From: Ruminococcus sp.
Lineage (GTDB): Bacteria > Bacillota > Clostridia > Oscillospirales > Ruminococcaceae
Assembly (NCBI GenBank): GCA_017523285.1
Contig: JAFWWU010000172.1
Coordinates: forward strand, 1-54,964
DNA length: 54,964 nt
Direction of reading: 5' to 3'
In this document: in pieces, positions 8,208 to 18,116 of the stretch
Numbering within the stretch: position 1 is the stretch's first letter
Layout of the letters: the number at the start of each line of letters is the position of its first letter
Program-made: the position numbers and the translations under genes
The notes under the pieces: model-generated
The model's database searches: none
Told to the model about the DNA's origin: nothing
The model's input: the letters and a program-made list of their open reading frames with translations, nothing else

Positions 8208-8236
8208 ATTATACCATAATTAATATTAAATTGCAA
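8208..8236 (-). promoter_or_regulatory. Promoter of the DUF975 gene
   Basis: Minus strand -35 TTGCAA (8231-8236), 17-base spacer, -10 TATAAT (8208-8213). It sits directly after the stop codon of the GDPD gene. Confidence 0.65.
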
Positions 8237-8242
8237 TACTTT

Positions 8243-8893
8243 TTACAAAATAATTCCGTCAAGTTCAAGCTCTGAGGCTTTTTGAATTATTTTTGCCCTA
8301 TCACCGCAAAAGCCTGCCCAGCCATAAACTCCGATCCCTTTTTTGCGGAAATTCCTCACCTTTTCGGCATTAAGATGAAACAAATTATAATTTATAAAAT
8401 CACCGCAATATCGTGAGCCGTAACATCTGCTTGAAAGTCTGCCGACTTTTATATCTTTAAATTTTCTTTTGCAGTATTTCACGGTAAAATAATTGAATGC
8501 CTGAAGCATATATTCTCCGCTGTAATTTTCAAGAAGCTTTGCGGATTCTTTTACAAGCCGGTGACTTACAAATCCCTTTTTCGCAGTCTTAAATTCAATC
8601 AGAAGTAATGTGCGGTTGTTCACAAATTCAAGGGTTTCTTTCAGCGTAGGGATTTTCTCGCCTGTTTTAAGGCAGATTTCCTTAATCTCGCTGTAATACG
8701 CATCCGAAACTTTTTTTGCAATTCCTGTCAATCTTTTAAGATTTGCATCGTGAAAAACAATCGGTACTCTGTCTTTTGTAATACGCACATCAAGCTCTAT
8801 CGGCATTTTCTTTTCAATCGCACGTTCAAAAGCTTCAAGAGTATTTTCACCGTCTCCGTTTTCAATATATCCTCTGTGTGCAAAAAATAACAT
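8243..8893 (-). CDS. Cytosolic glycerophosphodiester phosphodiesterase (GDPD family)
   Basis: Hydrolyses glycerophosphodiesters to glycerol-3-phosphate and an alcohol in a metal-dependent TIM-barrel. The 216-residue protein keeps the family residues: HRG at the N-terminus (FFAHRGYIENGDGENTLEAF), the metal-binding ELDVRITKD and the second catalytic His in VFHDANLKRLTG. There is no signal peptide or membrane segment, so it works inside the cell. The C-terminus GWAGFCGDRAKI...ELDGIIL is slightly short for the family. It starts 12 bases after birA with AAGGAG eight bases ahead of ATG, so it is in one unit with birA. Confidence 0.9.
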   Translation of the reverse strand: MLFFAHRGYIENGDGENTLEAFERAIEKKMPIELDVRITKDRVPIVFHDANLKRLTGIAKKVSDAYYSEIKEICLKTGEKIPTLKETLEFVNNRTLLLIEFKTAKKGFVSHRLVKESAKLLENYSGEYMLQAFNYFTVKYCKRKFKDIKVGRLSSRCYGSRYCGDFINYNLFHLNAEKVRNFRKKGIGVYGWAGFCGDRAKIIQKASELELDGIIL

Positions 8894-8905
8894 AGCGGTT
8901 TCTCC

Positions 8906-9730
8906 TTAATTCTGATTTCGGAATATTCTTGCTTCTCCCGAATTAATAGTACGAATTTCACCGTCATCGAATTTTATTGTAAGTCCTGCGTCATCGGCTA
9001 TTGAAACAGCCTTTCCCGTTCTGCTTTTGCCCTTTTCCTCAATGATAACTGTTTCTCCGATTATCATTGAGCGTCTTTGATACTCTTTTATAAATTCCCT
9101 GCTTTCAATCTTTTCAAGATGCATTTCAAGCTTTTCAAGCAGCACCGCACATAGCCTGCTCCGACTTATACGCTTGCCTGTTTCGTCTTCAATAGATGAA
9201 GCGATTTTTTCAAGCTCGCTGTCGATATGTCCTTTCAGGCTATACACATTTACTCCAAGCCCTATTATAACATATTCAAGAGTGCCTGCAACTGTACCAA
9301 GTGATGATTCGGTAAGTATTCCGCATATTTTTCTTCCTCCGAGGAACAAATCATTCACCCATTTTATTTTTACATCACAGCCGCAAAGCTCCTCTATTGC
9401 CTCAGCCGCCGCAACTGCCGCACATGATGTTATAAGCTGAGCCGATGATACACTCATATTGTTTCTGATTATAACGCTGAGATATATACCTGTTCCTTTC
9501 GGGGATATAAAGCTTCTGCCAAGCCTTCCTCTGCCTGCTGTCTGATAATCCGCAACAACAGCAGTTCCGTTTTCCGCATTTTCCCGTGCAAGCTGTTTTG
9601 CATAATTATTGGTAGAATCAATTTCATCAAGAACAATAAGCTTTCTGCCCAGAACGTCAGTTTCAAGCTCATTTTTTATTCTCTCATATGAAATCAGGCT
9701 CGATTGCTCATCTGTTTCATTAATATGCAT
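8906..9730 (-). CDS. birA: Biotin--[acetyl-CoA-carboxylase] ligase, catalytic type without HTH
   Basis: Attaches biotin to the carrier lysine of carboxylases via biotinyl-5'-AMP. The 274-residue product carries DEIDSTNNYAKQLA (adenylate contact), the GRGRLGR loop (YQTAGRGRLGRSFISP), KWVNDLFLGGRKICGILTES and IIGLGVNVY, and ends with the small C-terminal SH3-like domain. The N-terminal winged helix of BirA repressors is absent, so this is a monofunctional (class I) ligase. An upstream in-frame ATG at 9775 exists, but GGAGGAATTATA before the ATG at 9730 fixes the start. Confidence 0.93.
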   Translation of the reverse strand: MHINETDEQSSLISYERIKNELETDVLGRKLIVLDEIDSTNNYAKQLARENAENGTAVVADYQTAGRGRLGRSFISPKGTGIYLSVIIRNNMSVSSAQLITSCAAVAAAEAIEELCGCDVKIKWVNDLFLGGRKICGILTESSLGTVAGTLEYVIIGLGVNVYSLKGHIDSELEKIASSIEDETGKRISRSRLCAVLLEKLEMHLEKIESREFIKEYQRRSMIIGETVIIEEKGKSRTGKAVSIADDAGLTIKFDDGEIRTINSGEARIFRNQN

Positions 9731-9805
9731 TATAATTCCTCCGTACAAAAAAGCAGTACCGCATGAGTTTGTCACGATACCGCTGTTATATTATATAAAA
9801 ACATA

Positions 9806-10195
9806 TCACTCGCTGCTGTTATTTGCGCACACTTTTTCTTCTTTTTTCTCGGCATTTTCCGTTTTATCTCCGCACATTGCCTCGATATCACCGACAATAC
9901 GCTTTATTGAATTAGTATTAAGCTTTGAAGAAAGTTTAAGCTGATCTATTTCCTTGTTTATATTAACAAGCTCATTTCCACAGCGTTTAAGAAGTGCGAC
10001 AAAGCGTTCCTGCTCAGTTTCAAGAGCAACAATGCGTTTTTTCAGATCCTCGATGGTTTCATAAACAAGCTTATTGTATTCATTCTGATTTTCACCGAAC
10101 TGTTCAAGCCTTTTAGAAGTTTTGAACATCCCTTTTTCGTCTGCTTCCTCCTTGAATGCTTCTGCCATCCACGGTTTTAAAGTCTTTTCCGACAT
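9806..10195 (-). CDS. Coiled-coil protein of unknown function
   Basis: A 129-residue, charged, helical protein with no membrane segment. A central heptad-like stretch runs from about 30 to 105 (NQNEYNKLVYETIEDLKKRI to ELVNINKEIDQLKLSSKLN), and the C-terminus is very acidic. Two in-frame ATGs lie close together (10201 and 10195); GAGGG is six bases before the second, so 10195 is preferred. It is 75 bases upstream of birA on the same strand. No family is recognised. Confidence 0.65.
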   Translation of the reverse strand: MSEKTLKPWMAEAFKEEADEKGMFKTSKRLEQFGENQNEYNKLVYETIEDLKKRIVALETEQERFVALLKRCGNELVNINKEIDQLKLSSKLNTNSIKRIVGDIEAMCGDKTENAEKKEEKVCANNSSE

Positions 10196-10275
10196 TTTCA
10201 TCCCTCGCTTTCATTATATCTTATATTTTTTGGAAATAATCCGTATTTATACGGGAAATATCCCGTTTTATTTAC

Positions 10276-10294
10276 GGGCGGATAATATCCGCCC
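10276..10294. repeat. Intergenic palindrome downstream of rmd
   Basis: GGGCGGATA (10276-10284) and TATCCGCCC (10286-10294) form a nearly perfect GC-rich palindrome. A second weak one (ACGGGATATTTCCCGT, minus) lies at about 10250-10265. No clean U run follows. The GC content is unlike the surrounding DNA, so it may be a small dispersed palindromic repeat that doubles as the 3' end of the glycan operon transcript. Confidence 0.5.
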
Positions 10295-10320
10295 CTGCTA
10301 AAATAATCGTGCAATTATTC

Positions 10321-11259
10321 TTAATCCATATTTCTCCAGTAATTGAGAGTATCCTCAATTGTCTTTTCAAGAGAAATTTCAGGCTCCCAGCCTGTATCAG
10401 CCTTAATCTCGCTTATATCGGCTTCGATAACAGGTACATCAGCAGGTCTTAAACGTGTCTTATCAACGGAAACTGTGATTTCTGCTGTTGATTTTGAAAC
10501 GATAAGCTTCAATATATCCTCAATCAGAACAGCTTTTCCGCTTCCGACATTATAAATCTTGCCACTTACGCCTTTTTCAGCTAAAAGCTCATACGCTCTT
10601 ACAATATCACGCACATCAGTAAAATCACGCTTTACCGCAAGATTTCCAACGCTGATTTCAGGCTTTCTGTTTCCCTTTTCAATTTCAGCCGCCTGATTAC
10701 AGAAATCAGCAACTACAAACTGAGTAAGCTGTGCAGGTCCGATATGATTGAAAGCTCTTACCATTACAATATCCATACCATAAGCCCTTGCGTAAATTGA
10801 ACCAATCATCGACTGACATGCTTTTGTAGCCGCATATATATTACCCGGATTAAGCGGCTCTGTTTCCTTTATCGGGCATGCACCCTCTCGGATATATCCG
10901 TATTCTTCGCCTGAGCCTATAAGAATTATTCTCGTTTTGTCAAGTCCTGACTCACGCATTGCGTCAAGAATATTGACGGTTCCCTTTATATTGACATCTA
11001 TGGTAAGCTGAGGATTTTTCCATGAATATGATACCGAGCTTTGTGCCGCAAGGTGAAAAATCCAGTCAGGCTTTACATCTGAAAGTATATCCTTTACAGC
11101 AGATTTATCAAGAATATCAAGATTGAAGCTCTCACATTCCGCATTTTCTATTTTCTCATTTGCAAGACAGGTAGCATATACCTTATGTCCGTCACTGCTA
11201 AGTCTTTCTATGAGATAATTCCCCACAAATCCTGCTCCGCCTATAACCAATGCTTTCAA
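10321..11259 (-). CDS. rmd: GDP-4-dehydro-6-deoxy-D-mannose reductase (RMD-type SDR; TTG start)
   Basis: Reduces GDP-4-keto-6-deoxymannose, the Gmd product, to GDP-D-rhamnose. The 312-residue extended SDR has the Rossmann motif GGAGFVG at its start, FHLAAQSSVSYSWKNP, LIGSGEEYG and the catalytic Tyr-Lys pair in YAATKACQSMIGSIYARAYG. The match to RMD rather than GDP-fucose synthase rests on SGEEYG, RAFNHIGPAQ and the absence of the epimerase signature. The start is TTG at 11257-11259, nine bases after GGAGG. It is the last gene of the operon and begins two bases after the preceding glycosyltransferase stop. RMD is the best call, but a related epimerase/reductase cannot be excluded from sequence alone. 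Confidence 0.82.
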   Translation of the reverse strand: MKALVIGGAGFVGNYLIERLSSDGHKVYATCLANEKIENAECESFNLDILDKSAVKDILSDVKPDWIFHLAAQSSVSYSWKNPQLTIDVNIKGTVNILDAMRESGLDKTRIILIGSGEEYGYIREGACPIKETEPLNPGNIYAATKACQSMIGSIYARAYGMDIVMVRAFNHIGPAQLTQFVVADFCNQAAEIEKGNRKPEISVGNLAVKRDFTDVRDIVRAYELLAEKGVSGKIYNVGSGKAVLIEDILKLIVSKSTAEITVSVDKTRLRPADVPVIEADISEIKADTGWEPEISLEKTIEDTLNYWRNMD

Positions 11260-11261
11260 TT

Positions 11262-12389
11262 CTATTTACCTCCCATAGATAACGCTTCATAAATCCTGCC
11301 GAGAACAACAGAATCATCAAAATATCTGCAAATTCTGTTATACGCTTCTGCACCATAACGCTTACGAAGCTCTTTATCTGCCGCAAGTCTGTTTATTGCG
11401 TCTGCAAGTGCCTTTACGTCATTCGGCTTAACCGTTATACCGCTTTCTCCTCCACGGCTTACATAAGGAACACCCGTCGGAAGAGATGTATTTATTACAG
11501 GCTTTGAATAAACCATAGCTTCAAGCTGTACTATGCCGAAAGCCTCGCTGTTTTCAACTGACGGCAGAATAAATATATCACAGTCACGAAATGCCGCTTT
11601 AAGATCAGCGTCAGGCAAAAATCCGAGAAAATGCACTCTGTCATTCATTCTATGCCTTGCTGCATAAGCTTTAAGCTCATTTTCAAGTGTTCCCGTTCCT
11701 GCAATGAAAAGCTCACAGTCTTTAACACTTCTGAAAGCTTTAAGAAGAACATCAACGCCCTTATAATAAACAAGTCTGCCTGTAAAAAACACCTTTACAG
11801 CATTTTTATCTTTAAGTTTTTCGCTGAGTATCGGCTTTTTTTCGGCTTCAAGGTATTCTTTCGGATTAATACTGTAAGGAACTATCCTGCATTTTTGCGC
11901 AAACTGAGAAATATAAGGCGAGCTTTTTATATGTCCCTCTGTCGCCGCAAGTATAAGGTCAGCACGTTTCAGAAGCTTCATCATTATAGGCTTATAAAGC
12001 ATCAGCAGTTTTTTCTGCTTCACAACATCACTATGCCATGATAAAACAACTCTGCCCTTGTATCCCGAAAGCAAACACGCTAAATCAGCAAGCGGAAACG
12101 GCATATTTATATGGACAACATCCGCTTTTTGTGCCATTTTTCTGAATTTTATTATAAACGAAAGAGATAAAGGACAAGAAAAATATGTGCCAAGACTTCC
12201 TGCACGATAAACTTCAACTCCATTTATCTTCTCAGAAAAGCCTTTTCCTCTGTCCTCACGGCATACAAGCACTTTTACATCTGCTTTATCCCTGAAATTC
12301 TCGGCATACTGCTTAACAAGGCTTTCAATTCCGCCGATATGCGGATAATAGGCTTTATTTACTTCCAATATACGCAATTTTCGACTCAT
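11262..12389 (-). CDS. GT4-family glycosyltransferase (1)
   Basis: GT-B fold enzyme that adds a sugar from a nucleotide donor to a growing lipid-linked glycan at the inner face of the membrane. The 375-residue product has an N-terminal acceptor half (LEVNKAYYPHIGGIESLV, typical of GT4 with the GG loop) and a C-terminal donor half (VKVFFTGRLVYYKGVDVLL, LFIAGTGTLENELKA, then FILPSVENSEAFGIVQLEAM). The last motif is the EX7E site (E in SEAFGIVQLE). There are no membrane segments. Its ATG overlaps the previous gene's stop by one base. Since the operon makes GDP-D-rhamnose, a D-rhamnosyl or mannosyl donor is plausible. Confidence 0.88.
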   Translation of the reverse strand: MSRKLRILEVNKAYYPHIGGIESLVKQYAENFRDKADVKVLVCREDRGKGFSEKINGVEVYRAGSLGTYFSCPLSLSFIIKFRKMAQKADVVHINMPFPLADLACLLSGYKGRVVLSWHSDVVKQKKLLMLYKPIMMKLLKRADLILAATEGHIKSSPYISQFAQKCRIVPYSINPKEYLEAEKKPILSEKLKDKNAVKVFFTGRLVYYKGVDVLLKAFRSVKDCELFIAGTGTLENELKAYAARHRMNDRVHFLGFLPDADLKAAFRDCDIFILPSVENSEAFGIVQLEAMVYSKPVINTSLPTGVPYVSRGGESGITVKPNDVKALADAINRLAADKELRKRYGAEAYNRICRYFDDSVVLGRIYEALSMGGK

Positions 12390-13537
12390 CAGAAAAGCTC
12401 CCTGTATACATTATAAAGAATTTCTGCCGAATTATCCCAGCTGAAGCCCTTTGCACGTTCTAATCCACGTCTGCTCAGTTCATCACGAAGCTGACTATCT
12501 GTATAAAGCCTGTTCATTCCCTCGGCAATATTCTCAGGAGAATACGCATCAACAATTACAGCGCAATCGCCTGTAACCTCAGGCAGAGAAGCCTCTCCAG
12601 ATACAAGTACGGGAACTCCGCAAGCCATAGCTTCAAGCGGAGGCATACCAAATCCCTCGTAAACAGACGGAAATACAAACGCAAGCGCACCGCACATAAG
12701 CGCATTCATATCCTCGCTCGGTACATATTTTGTGAAAATAACCTTGTCACTCAGCTTTAGTTCGGTAACCTTTGCAAAAATGCTGTCATAAAGCCAGCCC
12801 TTGCCGCCTGCAAGAACAAGCTTAGGGCAGTCATTTCCTGCTTTCTGAGAAAAAATATGATAGGCTTCAATAAGTCTTTCGAGATTTTTTCTCGGCTCGA
12901 TTGTTCCGAGATAAAGGAAATATTCGCCCTCAATTTCAAGTGATTTTTTTACTTCTTCTATTCTTGCCTTATCATCAAACGGCTTGAATTTTTCTAAATC
13001 AACTCCGCATGGCACTACTCTTATTTTATTTTCATGCTTAGGGAAGTATTTTATAATCTCTTTTTTTGAAAACTCAGAATCGGTAACAATGATGTCAGCA
13101 CGCTTCATCGAGCTTTTAAGTCCCGAATCAAGCATATATTTCGTTCTTGCCCTTACAGTTTCGGGGAATGCCTTATATACCATATCATGCACAGTTACAA
13201 CAGTTTTTCCGCTCACCTTTGGCGGAACGATATAATTGAAAAAATGAGTTATATCTGCTTCTTTCCCGAAATATCTGCTGTATGGAACAGGAATGAATGT
13301 CGATACTGTACGATAAAGAAATCCCGAACCTCTTACAAGCTTAATGCCGATATTATCGTTAGCGAATTTCTGTATTCTTTCAAGCTTGATATGGTCATCC
13401 TTGCGTGAAAAAAAGTTATATGTGTAGCTGTTTTCGGGATGAAGCCTTGCCATAGCCATAGTCTGACCTGCCTCACACCAGCCTATTCCTGTAATTCTGT
13501 CGCTTATAAGCGGAAGTGCGTCAAAAGCTATATTCAT
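12389..13537 (-). CDS. GT4-family glycosyltransferase (2)
   Basis: Second GT-B glycosyltransferase, 382 residues. The N-terminal half begins MNIAFDALPLISDRITGIGW; the linker region TVHDMVYKAFPETVRARTKY and the phosphate-binding start of the second half YFLYLGTIEPRKNLERLIEA are typical of the GT4 mannosyl/rhamnosyl group. The donor-site EX7E is in FPSVYEGFGMPPLEAMACG. It is co-transcribed with gmd (64 bases upstream, with a palindrome between) and with the next glycosyltransferase (one-base overlap). A mannosyl- or D-rhamnosyltransferase is likely, but linkage and acceptor cannot be read from the sequence. Confidence 0.88.
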   Translation of the reverse strand: MNIAFDALPLISDRITGIGWCEAGQTMAMARLHPENSYTYNFFSRKDDHIKLERIQKFANDNIGIKLVRGSGFLYRTVSTFIPVPYSRYFGKEADITHFFNYIVPPKVSGKTVVTVHDMVYKAFPETVRARTKYMLDSGLKSSMKRADIIVTDSEFSKKEIIKYFPKHENKIRVVPCGVDLEKFKPFDDKARIEEVKKSLEIEGEYFLYLGTIEPRKNLERLIEAYHIFSQKAGNDCPKLVLAGGKGWLYDSIFAKVTELKLSDKVIFTKYVPSEDMNALMCGALAFVFPSVYEGFGMPPLEAMACGVPVLVSGEASLPEVTGDCAVIVDAYSPENIAEGMNRLYTDSQLRDELSRRGLERAKGFSWDNSAEILYNVYRELF

Positions 13538-13567
13538 ATTGATATATCCTTTTCATAAACTGCACAA

Positions 13568-13586
13568 GGGCGAACCCTGTTCGCCC
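13568..13586. repeat. Intergenic palindrome inside the glycan operon
   Basis: GGGCGAAC (13568-13575), three-base loop, GTTCGCCC (13579-13586), between gmd and the next glycosyltransferase gene. It resembles the 10276-10294 palindrome in its GGGCG/CGCCC edges. It could be a processing or stability hairpin that separates gmd translation levels from the transferases. It lacks a U run. Confidence 0.5.
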
Positions 13587-13600
13587 CTGAAATTTCGTTA

Positions 13601-14650
<1,050 letters not shown>

Positions 14651-14672
14651 TTATTTTTATATTTTTGAAAGA

Positions 14673-15749
14673 TTAAACGAGTTCATTTCTGCCCTGCTCT
14701 TTAAGCTGAGCAATTACCTTTTTAACATCCTGTGTGTTGTTCTTTGAACAAATCAGAACAGCATCATCAGTATCAACAATGATAAGATCCTCAACGCCTA
14801 CCGAAGCAATAAGACGCTTTCCGCCGCAAATTGTACTTCTTTCGGAATTTATTGAAATAACATTGCCCTCAATGTAATTTGAATTTTCATCTGTTTCGTT
14901 GATTCTCTCAACTGCAAGCCAGTTGCCTACATCGTCCCAGCCAAAGCTTCCGGGGATAGTATAGATGTTATCCGCCTTTTCCATAATACCGAAGTCAACC
15001 GATTCACTTCTGAAAGCCGTAAACTCTCTGCAAAGCACATCATTGAATTTATCAGTACCGTAAGCTTCGCCGATTTTCTCAGCACCCTCATATATATCAG
15101 GCATAAATGCCTTGAGATTACTCTTGATTGAAGAAATCTTCCATACAAACATACCGCTGTTCCAGAGATATTTGCCTGAAGCAAGATAATCCTTTGCAGT
15201 TTCAAGGTCAGGCTTTTCAACAAAGCGCGCAACCTTATATGCGTCAGGCTCTGCTTCTGATGTCTTGCTGCTGAAATTGATATATCCATAGCCTGTTTCG
15301 GGATAAGTAGGTGTAATACCGATTGTAACGAGGTTACTTCCGTCTTTAGCCGCCTTTATAGCCTTTTTCAGAGTTCCGATGTAGAGCTCCTCATAGCCGA
15401 TAAGGTGATCTGAAGGGAGAACAAGCATAACAGCGTCATCATATTTTCTGTTGATAACAGCCGCCGCAAGAGCAATACAAGGAGCTGTATTTCTTGCGCA
15501 AGGCTCGGCAAGAATATTTTCCTGTGGAATATCAGGAAGCTGCTTATTCACAAGCTTTATATAAGATTCATTTGTAACGATGAATATATCTTCCTTTTCA
15601 ACGAGAGGGAGAAGTCTGTTCACGGTTTTCTGAATCATTGTTTCTCCGTCCTTTGTAAGTGAAAGGAACTGCTTAGGATTTGAATTTCTGCTCTTCGGCC
15701 AGAAGCGTTCGCCTCTGCCGCCTGCCATAATTACTGCGGTTATTTTCAT
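14673..15749 (-). CDS. manC: Mannose-1-phosphate guanylyltransferase (monofunctional)
   Basis: Makes GDP-mannose from mannose-1-phosphate and GTP. The 358-residue product has the nucleotidyltransferase signature GGRGERFWPKSRNSNPKQF, then AEPCARNTAPCIALAA, LPSDHLIG and VARFVEKPD. It contains only the nucleotidyltransferase and beta-helix parts; the phosphomannose isomerase (cupin) domain of long ManC/AlgA enzymes is absent, so another gene must supply mannose-6-phosphate. The ATG overlaps the stop of the phosphoglycosyl transferase by four bases (ATGA), which indicates coupling. Confidence 0.95.
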   Translation of the reverse strand: MKITAVIMAGGRGERFWPKSRNSNPKQFLSLTKDGETMIQKTVNRLLPLVEKEDIFIVTNESYIKLVNKQLPDIPQENILAEPCARNTAPCIALAAAVINRKYDDAVMLVLPSDHLIGYEELYIGTLKKAIKAAKDGSNLVTIGITPTYPETGYGYINFSSKTSEAEPDAYKVARFVEKPDLETAKDYLASGKYLWNSGMFVWKISSIKSNLKAFMPDIYEGAEKIGEAYGTDKFNDVLCREFTAFRSESVDFGIMEKADNIYTIPGSFGWDDVGNWLAVERINETDENSNYIEGNVISINSERSTICGGKRLIASVGVEDLIIVDTDDAVLICSKNNTQDVKKVIAQLKEQGRNELV

Positions 15750-17137
15750 TTATTTTCCTCTTTTCCGTCCTGATTGCTGTTTCCGCCTGTGATAATCGGA
15801 TCAACAGCTTCATTTGTTTTTGTAGGGAATATCATTGTTTTAAGCGTCATAAGAACTATCTGTAAATCATTTCTTATCGAATAGCTTTCAATATACATTA
15901 AATCCATTTTAAGCTTATCATAAGGAGTTGTATCGTAAACTCCCGTTACCTGAGCGTATCCCGTAAGCCCTGCCTTAACTCTTAATCTGTATTCAAATTC
16001 AGGCATCTGCTTTATATATTCATCTACAAGCTCAGGTCTTTCAGGTCTTGGACCTACAAGCGACATATCGCCCCTCAATACGTTTATAAGCTGTGGAAAC
16101 TCATCAAAACGACACTTTCTCAGGAATTTTCCCACAGGCGTAATACGGTCATCATTTTCTGTGCAAAGCTGAGGACCGCCATTCTTTTCGGCATCAACAA
16201 CCATACTTCTGAATTTCAGAACATTGAACTTCTTTCCGTCAATAGTAAGTCTGCATTGCTTATACAGCACAGGACCGCCGTCCGAAGCCTTGATTATTAC
16301 AGCAAGCACAAGCATAAGCGGCGAAAGTACGATAAATGCAGGAAGAGAAAGAGCAATATCAAACGCACGCTTGAAAAATCTCTGCTCAAATGTAAGTCCG
16401 TTGTTTCTGCAAAGAAGAAGCGGTGTATCGAAAAGACGTATATCGTCTGCACCTCTTACAATAATATCGGATATTTTCGGCGCTATATACGCTCTCATAG
16501 AATTTTCAAAGCAGAATTTTAGATAATCGTTTCTCTGTTCGGGCGGAATATCACAAATAATAACGCCCTCGTATTTCATAATAACATCCTTTACGCTGTC
16601 AGCATCGGGATGTTCGTTGATATTAACCGATTCGCATATCATATACTTGTCAACTCTTGTACTCATCTTCATTACAAGTGAAGCCGCCTGACGGCTTCCA
16701 TAGAGGATAACAAGCTTTCTCGGCGGATATATAATGAAATACATTTCGCCGGTAAGATAAGTCCACAAGCCGATAATAAAGAAATCTACAAGTGTAAGAA
16801 CAACAACAGGGACAGCGTCCATAAAATGACGCCCTATAAGACTTATCAGAAAATATGCAATTGTATTGACACAGCAGATTGAAATCATCTGCGAGTAAAA
16901 CGCATCGGTTCTTTTTAAGTAGCCTACTCGGAATCCGCCGTAAGCTTTGAAAAAGACAGAAGCCATTACAGTATATATACCGATAAGCACCCAGTTTCCT
17001 CTTCTGTAAAACGGAAGCATGATAACCTCGCTGTAAAACTGATACCATACTATACCGAATGCACTTATCAGCATAACCATGAGCAATACAGCAGAACCGA
17101 ATGTAAACAGTCTTTTATATTGATCTTTCTTATTCAT
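15746..17137 (-). CDS. Undecaprenyl-phosphate sugar phosphotransferase (polyprenyl glycosylphosphotransferase)
   Basis: Starts the glycan by moving a sugar-1-phosphate onto undecaprenyl phosphate. The 463 residues hold about four N-terminal membrane helices, a CoA-binding-like soluble domain, one more helix (about 250-275) and the C-terminal PF02397 catalytic domain: KRAFDIALSLPAFIVLSPLM, VLYKQCRLTIDGKKFNVLKF, the acidic pair in RFDEFPQLINVLRGDMSLVG, PRPERPE and LTGYAQVTG. A longer frame reaches 17356, but the perfect promoter at 17294-17322 lies inside that extension, so the true start must be below about 17287. ATG 17137 fits the family length; ATGs at 17260 and 17221 remain possible because none has a strong ribosome site. 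First gene of the operon. Confidence 0.9.
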   Translation of the reverse strand: MNKKDQYKRLFTFGSAVLLMVMLISAFGIVWYQFYSEVIMLPFYRRGNWVLIGIYTVMASVFFKAYGGFRVGYLKRTDAFYSQMISICCVNTIAYFLISLIGRHFMDAVPVVVLTLVDFFIIGLWTYLTGEMYFIIYPPRKLVILYGSRQAASLVMKMSTRVDKYMICESVNINEHPDADSVKDVIMKYEGVIICDIPPEQRNDYLKFCFENSMRAYIAPKISDIIVRGADDIRLFDTPLLLCRNNGLTFEQRFFKRAFDIALSLPAFIVLSPLMLVLAVIIKASDGGPVLYKQCRLTIDGKKFNVLKFRSMVVDAEKNGGPQLCTENDDRITPVGKFLRKCRFDEFPQLINVLRGDMSLVGPRPERPELVDEYIKQMPEFEYRLRVKAGLTGYAQVTGVYDTTPYDKLKMDLMYIESYSIRNDLQIVLMTLKTMIFPTKTNEAVDPIITGGNSNQDGKEENK

Positions 17138-17293
17138 AATGTTGAATCGGATTATTTCTCTCTTTTTCCGATTGAATCTCCTTAAAATTTTTTTACGCTC
17201 GGAAAAAAGCAATTTCAGCATATCCGTCTGAAGCTGACAAACATCGGAAAATGCGCTCATCCGCGCTAAAAACACTATTATATATACAAATCT

Positions 17294-17322
17294 ATTATAA
17301 CAAATCAGCCAAATTATGTCAA
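17294..17322 (-). promoter_or_regulatory. Consensus sigma-A promoter of the glycan operon
   Basis: Minus strand TTGACA (17317-17322), 17-base spacer, TATAAT (17294-17299): a perfect match to consensus. It should drive the six genes down to 10321. Confidence 0.88.
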
Positions 17323-17389
17323 TAGAAATATTGCGCAATACAGCTAATTTCAGCAAACATTTTTGTGCAAAACAGATATTTTTCTTCTT

Positions 17390-17411
17390 ATGTTGACAGT
17401 ATCGTCAACAT
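17390..17411. promoter_or_regulatory. Inverted repeat upstream of the tail-protein-like genes, possible operator
   Basis: ATGTTGAC (17390-17397), six bases, GTCAACAT (17404-17411): perfect eight-base arms. It includes a TTGACA that could be a -35 box, but no good -10 lies 17 bases on. It lies between two divergent transcripts. A hairpin AGAGAGC/GCTCTCT follows at 17436-17457. Confidence 0.4.
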
Positions 17412-17485
17412 ATCATCATTTTTCATTGCATATAAAGAGAGCGCTGTGGAGCTCTCTGCAAAAACAAGGCAACAGGAGGTAATTT

Positions 17486-18109
17486 ATGCAAATAACCGCA
17501 AACGGAAAGAATATCGACACTCATCTGATTAAAAATCTGCTTATTCAGGGCGAAAAACTATCCGAAACAGTCACATTCACAGTTGACAGATTCTACAACG
17601 GCAACGACCTTTCACTATGCAGTTTTTTTATCAGAGGTGTAACAAACAAAAACGAAGAAGCCCAGCAGGGGCTGATTACGCAGATTTCAGAAGAAAAAAT
17701 CACGCTGATATGGAAAATATCCGAATTTTTCACAGCAACCGCCGGAACGCTCAGACTCGAAATCAGAGCTGTTCTTTTATCCGAAACAGACGAAAGCGAA
17801 ACTCTTGTACTGAAATACGATATGCCGCCGATTTTCATCAAGCCATCACCTGTCGGCAGTAACACTCCAATGCCAAGTACAACGGAACAGGCGATAAATT
17901 CAATTGCCGCCGCAGTTTCAGACGGGCTGAACGAAATTCATTCACTTATCGATTCATTCGACACCGAAAGCTTCAGCAAAAGGTTCGACGAAATCGATTC
18001 CGCCCTGAAAGAGCTTCTATCACGCCCTGTTATTAAACCGATTACCGAAAACAAATACAAAACAACCGAACATGAAGATAATGTTCTTTATATCATTGTA
18101 AAGGAGTAA
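17486..18109 (+). CDS. BppU-like baseplate/fibre protein
   Basis: A 207-residue protein without signal peptide. Residues 1-120 form a beta-rich domain with SETVTFTVDRFYNGNDLSLC, FFIRGVTNKNEEAQQG, WKISEFFTATAGTLRLEIRA and YDMPPIFIKPSPVG. It resembles the N-terminal domain of phage baseplate upper protein BppU (DUF2479), which anchors receptor-binding fibres. A helical neck follows (about 130-175, TEQAINSIAAAVSDGLNEI). AGGAGG lies seven bases before the ATG. It is the first of three closely packed genes. No other phage genes are nearby, so it could be a domesticated phage piece. The BppU call is from remembered motif style. Confidence 0.55.
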   Translation: MQITANGKNIDTHLIKNLLIQGEKLSETVTFTVDRFYNGNDLSLCSFFIRGVTNKNEEAQQGLITQISEEKITLIWKISEFFTATAGTLRLEIRAVLLSETDESETLVLKYDMPPIFIKPSPVGSNTPMPSTTEQAINSIAAAVSDGLNEIHSLIDSFDTESFSKRFDEIDSALKELLSRPVIKPITENKYKTTEHEDNVLYIIVKE

Positions 18110-18116
18110 AAGTAAT

